Below are positions 21,387-24,450 of a stretch of DNA of 24,450 nucleotides, piece after piece (the stretch's first letter is position 1; every line of letters begins with the position of its first letter). The stretch covers positions 1 to 24,450 of the IMG/VR virus record IMGVR_UViG_3300021091_004950; one strand, 5' to 3'. The notes beneath the pieces were generated by a model that made no database searches, was not told where the DNA came from, and saw nothing but the letters and a program-made list of their open reading frames with translations. Origin of the DNA: a virus. The position numbers were made by a program, and so were the translations under genes.

Positions 21387-21838
21387 TACCGCTTAATAGT
21401 TCGGACAAATATAGACAAGGTTTATTCAGACCTAAAAACACTAAGAAATATATTGGTAGAACACCACCTGTATATAGATCGGGATGGGAATTACGTTTCT
21501 TTAGATGGTGTGATGAAAACTCTAATGTATTAGAATGGGCAAGCGAGGCTATTATTATACCATATATTAACCCTTTAGACGGCAAAGCACATAGATATCA
21601 TACCGATGGGGTAATAGCTATTAAAGAAAAAGATGCAATTAGTAAATATATTATCGAAATAAAACCCTCAGACCAAACTAAACCTCCAGTTACTGGCAAA
21701 AAAAGAAATAGTACTTTAATTTACGAAAATAAGCGATATATACAAAATATGGCTAAGTGGGAAGCTGCTAAAAAGTGGTGTGAGAAAAGAAATTACAAAT
21801 TCTTGATTTTGACAGAAAAGGAGTTAGGTTTAAAATAA
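21383..21838 (+). CDS. gp4: Head completion protein (gp4), PD-(D/E)XK-like
   Basis: 151 residues, the same size as T4 gp4. YRSGWELRFFRWCDENSNVL (31-50), EWASEAIIIPYINP, then HRYHTDGVI and YIIEIKPSDQTKPP match T4 gp4 along its length (YRSNWEKFFFEWLD, WGSETAVIPYF, RRYFMDIW, FFIEIKPKKETQPP). Glu36, Asp75 and the E-I-K triad 92-94 fit the TnsA-type PD-(D/E)XK nuclease arrangement. In T4, gp4 finishes the packaged head before tail attachment. The start overlaps the gp13 stop, so the two are coupled. Placement between neck and protease genes differs from T4. Confidence 0.88.
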   Translation: MIPLNSSDKYRQGLFRPKNTKKYIGRTPPVYRSGWELRFFRWCDENSNVLEWASEAIIIPYINPLDGKAHRYHTDGVIAIKEKDAISKYIIEIKPSDQTKPPVTGKKRNSTLIYENKRYIQNMAKWEAAKKWCEKRNYKFLILTEKELGLK

Positions 21839-21846
21839 TTAAACCT
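21826..21846 (+). other. Hairpin at the gp4/gp21 junction, possible terminator
   Basis: AGGTTTAA, a 5-base loop AATAA, then TTAAACCT: a perfect 8-bp stem. It includes the gp4 stop codon (21836-21838) in its loop and lies just 6 bases before the next late promoter. The stem is AT-rich and no clean T-run follows, so termination would be weak. It could equally protect the 3' end of the gp13-gp4 mRNA. Confidence 0.35.
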
Positions 21847-21852
21847 TTAAAC

Positions 21853-21860
21853 TATAAATA
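21853..21860 (+). promoter_or_regulatory. T4-type late promoter TATAAATA of gp21
   Basis: An exact TATAAATA ends exactly 5 bases before the ATG at 21866, with no Shine-Dalgarno sequence. A hairpin lies immediately upstream. Confidence 0.65.
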
Positions 21861-21865
21861 TTAAT

Positions 21866-22537
21866 ATGGCGCTTCGTCTATTAGTTGAAACACCTGCACC
21901 AGAAGAACAGTTTGAGTATATTCTGGAAGAAAAAAACTCTAAAGAACCCGGTAAGCTTTGTATTCAAGGCCCTTACATGGTTTGTAACGAAGTTAATAAG
22001 AACCAAAGAATTTATGAAAAGACAGATATGGAGCGGGAAGTTAACCGCTACATTAAGGAAATGGTTAATACACAGCGTGCAATGGGTGAGTTAAATCACC
22101 CCACTTCAGCTGAAGTTAATTTAGAGCGCGCTTGTCACTTGGTTACCAACTTAAAAATGGAAGGTAATTATGTTATTGGTAAATCACAAGTACTTTCTAC
22201 TCCTATGGGCCAGCTTGTACGTTCCCTCATTAACGACGGAGTAAAGGTAGGGATGTCTAGCCGCGCATTAGGAAAACTTAATGAAGAGTCCGCAGGTGTT
22301 AATCGTGTTACTGATATGAGATTAATTGCTGTAGATTGCGTAGCAGACCCATCTTGCCCTAAAGCTTTTGTTAATGGTATCTTAGAAAGCAAGCAATTTG
22401 TACTTGCCCAAGATGGACATCTTGAAGAAATATATGATAAGTTTGAAAATTCTTTAAAAAGGCTTCCAGCACGTGAAGTGCAAACGTATCTGAAGGAGCA
22501 GATATTGTCTTTCTTTAAGTTTTTAAAGTCAGCATAA
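21866..22537 (+). CDS. gp21: Prohead core protease (gp21)
   Basis: 223 residues, near T4 gp21 (212). GPYMVCNEVNKNQRIYEK (35-52) matches the N-terminal strand of the family. RAMGELNHP (71-79) carries the catalytic His78, and GVKVGMSSRALGKL (125-138) carries the nucleophile at Ser131 or Ser132. DMRLIAVDCVADPSCPKAFV follows as in T4 (FKLTAGVDAVWGPSAPDAWV). gp21 cleaves the scaffold, core proteins and gp23 after L/I-x-E sites during head maturation. The gene has its own late promoter and is followed by a 38-base gap with another late motif. Confidence 0.93.
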   Translation: MALRLLVETPAPEEQFEYILEEKNSKEPGKLCIQGPYMVCNEVNKNQRIYEKTDMEREVNRYIKEMVNTQRAMGELNHPTSAEVNLERACHLVTNLKMEGNYVIGKSQVLSTPMGQLVRSLINDGVKVGMSSRALGKLNEESAGVNRVTDMRLIAVDCVADPSCPKAFVNGILESKQFVLAQDGHLEEIYDKFENSLKRLPAREVQTYLKEQILSFFKFLKSA

Positions 22538-22562
22538 ACTGTAGAAAATTAATACTCAACTA

Positions 22563-22570
22563 AATAAATA
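22563..22570 (+). promoter_or_regulatory. Late promoter motif AATAAATA before the core genes
   Basis: AATAAATA ends exactly 5 bases before the ATG at 22576. No separate motif precedes gp22, which starts 4 bases after the small core gene, so this promoter probably serves both. Confidence 0.5.
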
Positions 22571-22575
22571 TCTAT

Positions 22576-22767
22576 ATGGCTAAGAAATCTGTCAAAAAAG
22601 TAGAGAAGAAAGACAAAAAGAAGCTTGACGAAAGCCAAGAAATAGTTAAGTTTTTGCGCTCAATTTCCCAAAAAAATTATTCAGAGGCCAATAAATATTT
22701 ACAGAACGTCATCGAATCGAAGCTCAAAGCAAAGATTGGTGAAGCTCTAAAACAAAGACTTTTTTAA
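22576..22767 (+). CDS. Small prohead core protein (gp67/gp68-like)
   Basis: 63 residues. The basic N-terminus (MAKKSVKKVEKKDKKKLDES) is followed by an amphipathic helical part (EIVKFLRSISQKNYSEANKY) and an Ala/Lys-rich end (KLKAKIGEALKQRLF). This resembles the small core proteins of T4-like phages, whose pattern is LxxxxQxDFxxAxxxFxxxxxxKxxxKIxxxK. T4 places gp67 and gp68 between gp20 and gp21; here the gene is between gp21 and gp22. It probably forms part of the internal core with gp22 and is degraded by gp21. Identification relies on position and character more than on a firm motif. Confidence 0.6.
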   Translation: MAKKSVKKVEKKDKKKLDESQEIVKFLRSISQKNYSEANKYLQNVIESKLKAKIGEALKQRLF

Positions 22768-22770
22768 TTT

Positions 22771-23649
22771 ATGGAAAACAACATTACAAAGGTACTGAGA
22801 GAAGCAACCAAAGATATCCTTACAGAGGACGTTCTTAAGGAAATCGAAGCTGCATTTGATAGCACAGTAAATGAAAGAGTTCAACTTCATGTTGAAAAGG
22901 CTCTCTCCGAACAAGATGCTGATTATTCCAAGAAGCTAGAAACTTTAGTAGAAGCAATTGATACAGATCATACCAACAAGCTCAAGAAGGTTGTTGATGC
23001 TATCGATACTGATCGTGCTGAAAAACTAAAAACAATTGTTGAGAAGTATGAAACTGCTCTTAAGGGAGAAGCTTCTAGCTTTAAAAACAATATGGTAGAT
23101 CAAGTTAGCAAATATCTTGATATCTACCTAGAAGAAAAACTTCCTTTATCTGATATAAAGGAAGCTGTGAAGAACAAGAGAGCTATTACAGTTCTTGAAG
23201 GTCTTCGCTCTGAGCTTTCTGTTGACATGGCTCTTGCGAAAGAAAATATTCGTGATGCCGTAGTCGATGGTAAGACAAAATTAGATGAAGCTGCCAAGCA
23301 GCTTGAAGCCGCTAATAAGCAGGTTGAGAAGTTAGCCGAGGAAAATCGTAAGATGCTCGCTGATCTCGTTCTAGAAAAGAAGATTTCTAATCTAGAAGAA
23401 GATAAGAAAGTATACATGAAGAAGATGCTCGGTCATAAATCTCCTGAATTTATCAAGGAGAACTTCGACTACACTCTCAAATTATTTGAGAAGACTGAAG
23501 AAGAGCGGCTTGCAAATCTAAAAACAGAAGCAGTTGCCGAAGCTGTCACCACAGAGGTTGATCGCCCGGTAATTGAAGAGAAAGCTGAAGCTCCTGTACA
23601 GGATGATCCAACATTTGGACTGTACATGAAAGAGCTTAGCAAGTATTAA
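22771..23649 (+). CDS. gp22: Prohead scaffolding core protein (gp22)
   Basis: 292 residues, close to T4 gp22 (269). It is highly charged and almost wholly helical with strong coiled-coil character, and has no cysteine. Residues 55-99 hold three 15-residue repeats beginning KLETLVEAIDTD, KLKKVVDAIDTD and KLKTIVEKYETA. Residues 172-208 (KLDEAAKQLEAANKQVEKLAEENRK) are a second coiled coil. The C-terminal ERLANLKTEAVAEAVTTE and the end DDPTFGLYMKELSKY resemble the conserved C-terminus of T4-like gp22. The protein fills the prohead as scaffold and is cut to peptides by gp21. Codon use, with more C/G in third positions, matches gp23 and suggests high expression. Confidence 0.88.
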   Translation: MENNITKVLREATKDILTEDVLKEIEAAFDSTVNERVQLHVEKALSEQDADYSKKLETLVEAIDTDHTNKLKKVVDAIDTDRAEKLKTIVEKYETALKGEASSFKNNMVDQVSKYLDIYLEEKLPLSDIKEAVKNKRAITVLEGLRSELSVDMALAKENIRDAVVDGKTKLDEAAKQLEAANKQVEKLAEENRKMLADLVLEKKISNLEEDKKVYMKKMLGHKSPEFIKENFDYTLKLFEKTEEERLANLKTEAVAEAVTTEVDRPVIEEKAEAPVQDDPTFGLYMKELSKY

Positions 23650-23669
23650 TTTTTTTGTAAGATTTGTTA

Positions 23670-23683
23670 AGGAACTAATTCCT
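23670..23683 (+). other. Small hairpin in the gp22-gp23 gap
   Basis: AGGAA-CTAA-TTCCT, a 5-bp stem in the 86-base gap between gp22 and gp23. Too short for a normal terminator; it may be an mRNA-processing or pausing element. No TATAAATA was found in the gap, so gp23 may be read through from the upstream promoter or use an unrecognised one. Confidence 0.3.
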
Positions 23684-23723
23684 GAATAGTTAATATTTTA
23701 TATTGGTCGACATTGTATTTGTT

Positions 23724-23728
23724 AAGGA
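23724..23728 (+). promoter_or_regulatory. Strong Shine-Dalgarno sequence of gp23
   Basis: AAGGA lies 7 bases before the gp23 ATG at 23736. It is the clearest ribosome-binding site among the structural genes here, most of which have none. This fits very high translation of the capsid protein and a leader-containing mRNA. Confidence 0.65.
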
Positions 23729-23735
23729 TTTATAA

Positions 23736-24450
23736 ATGGCTAAACAAATTCGTCCTACACAGGCTTACATTGATGAGTCTCGCGCAAAGGTACTTCTCGA
23801 GAAGTGGGGTCCAGTTCTGGATTACTCTTCCGATAACGTTCGCGCAATCGAAGACGATCACACACGCTTAAATACCGCTATTCTTTTGGAAAACCAAGAG
23901 AAATATTGTGTTGAAGCTTACGGTGGTAATACTTCGAACATTGCGGGCGGAAATTCTAGCGTATTTGGTTCTATCGACGCAGGTGGCACCGGCGGTGTAT
24001 TCCCCGGTTCTCCTAACGACTCCGCATATGCTCCAAACGACGCTCGTCTCCCCAAGATTCTCATTCCGATGATTCGCCGTACGTTCCCTGAGTTGATTAC
24101 CAACGAAATCGTTGGCGTTCAGCCCATGAGCGGTCCAGTAGGTCTCGCTTTTGCTCTCCGTTATAGATACGAAGGTACAGCACTCGGCTCGCAGCTGAAC
24201 GATGGTGACGCTGCTCCAGGCGTTAGTGGTAACACTAGCGGTTGGACTAAAAAGGCTGATGGTGCTGAACTTGGTTACCAGTATCTTGATTCTAGATTCA
24301 CAGGCGTTTCTGCCTCGGCTCTTTCGGGCCTTGGTCCGAACAGCGACTTTGATATTCTTGGTCAGGATCAGGGTGTAGCCGCACTGCTTTCGCAGTTCGA
24401 GCTAAGCTCCAAGATTCCTCAGATCGTTGTCTCTTTTGAGAAGACGGCTG
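23736..24450 (+). CDS. gp23: Major capsid protein (gp23), 5' part, cut by window end
   Basis: ATG at 23736 opens 238 codons with no stop to the window edge; full-length relatives are about 450-530 residues. The start is MAKQIRPTQAYIDESRAKVL. RLPKILIPMIRRTFPELITN with EIVGVQPMSGPVGLAFALRY is the T4-like gp23 hallmark. SALSGLGPNSDFD corresponds to part of the domain before the conserved core. The first about 65 residues should be removed by gp21. Possible cleavage sites (L/I-x-E or similar) include LLE|N and CVE|A near residues 54-65, but I cannot choose between them. gp23 needs GroEL with a phage co-chaperonin in T4, consistent with the GroES-like gene here. Confidence 0.96.
   Translation, partial: MAKQIRPTQAYIDESRAKVLLEKWGPVLDYSSDNVRAIEDDHTRLNTAILLENQEKYCVEAYGGNTSNIAGGNSSVFGSIDAGGTGGVFPGSPNDSAYAPNDARLPKILIPMIRRTFPELITNEIVGVQPMSGPVGLAFALRYRYEGTALGSQLNDGDAAPGVSGNTSGWTKKADGAELGYQYLDSRFTGVSASALSGLGPNSDFDILGQDQGVAALLSQFELSSKIPQIVVSFEKTA

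Noticed and set aside
21262-21585. Minus-strand 107-aa ORF over gp13/gp4
   Set aside because: Antisense to two confident genes; no recognisable domain or start signal.
22690-22697. AATAAATA inside the small core gene as a gp22 promoter
   Set aside because: It is coding (Asn-Lys-Tyr) and over 70 bases from the gp22 start, unlike the other motifs.
23124-23417. Minus-strand 97-aa ORF within gp22
   Set aside because: Antisense shadow of a well-supported gene with Ser/Leu-rich composition and no promoter or family features.
23731-23738. TATAAATG overlapping the gp23 start as its late promoter
   Set aside because: Transcription would start inside the gene, and a good Shine-Dalgarno lies upstream, requiring a 5' leader.
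1-24450. tRNA genes, CRISPR arrays, insertion sequences or integrase
   Set aside because: No cloverleaf, regularly spaced repeats, transposase or integrase motif was seen; gaps between genes are too small to hold most of these.

Overview
The window is part of the genome of a lytic, T4-like tailed phage (myovirus). It is visibly AT-rich, almost wholly coding, with genes overlapping by 1-8 bases and no gap above about 90 bases. The T4 identification rests on recognisable homologues of the portal (gp20), neck protein (gp13), head-completion protein (gp4), prohead protease (gp21), scaffold (gp22), major capsid protein (gp23), tail sheath stabiliser (gp15), a gp31-like co-chaperonin and a probable clamp-loader small subunit, plus T4-type late promoters of the form NATAAATA. 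PhoH, FolE, QueD, QueE, a DUF3008-like protein and a sugar cassette are typical of marine T4-like phages, so a marine proteobacterial or cyanobacterial host is a reasonable guess. The host itself cannot be read from the sequence.

Layout. 1-369 (-): 5' part of folE. 425-3662 (+): two tail-fibre or adhesin-like proteins and four small or unknown proteins. 3724-7303: queD, phoH (-), a small unknown gene, queE, a 55-residue ORF, a P-loop kinase and another small unknown gene. 7300-8040 (-): a third fibre-like protein. 8074-13836 (+): seven overlapping genes forming a sugar cassette, with five predicted glycosyltransferases (two GT-A/GT2-like, one GT77-like, one exostosin/GT47-like, one GT11-like), a compact asparagine-synthetase-like amidotransferase and an FkbM methyltransferase. 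13871-17624 (+): a DUF366 protein, clamp-loader-like gp62, a co-chaperonin, an SH3-barrel (DUF2693-like) protein, an unknown protein and an XPD/DinG-type Fe-S helicase. 17636-24450 (+): the virion module gp15, gp20, gp13, gp4, gp21, small core protein, gp22, gp23 (cut by the window end).

How it fits together. FolE, QueD and QueE convert GTP to 7-carboxy-7-deazaguanine, the precursor of 7-deazaguanine DNA modifications in phages. No QueC or DpdA is visible here, but a DUF366 protein is, and it may belong to the same pathway. The sugar cassette probably builds or decorates a glycan, on the virion or the host surface. The gp20/13/4/21/22/23 block builds the head.

Regulation. Two promoter classes can be read. 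Structural genes carry NATAAATA (T4 late type), often exactly 5 bases before the start codon. Modification, sugar-cassette and helicase genes carry TATAAT, usually with a TTGA-like -35 box, often 6-8 bases before the start codon. Both arrangements imply leaderless or very short-leader mRNAs, whereas gp23 has a clear Shine-Dalgarno sequence. This regular architecture, the deazaguanine genes with DUF366, and the sugar cassette are the most interesting parts of the window.
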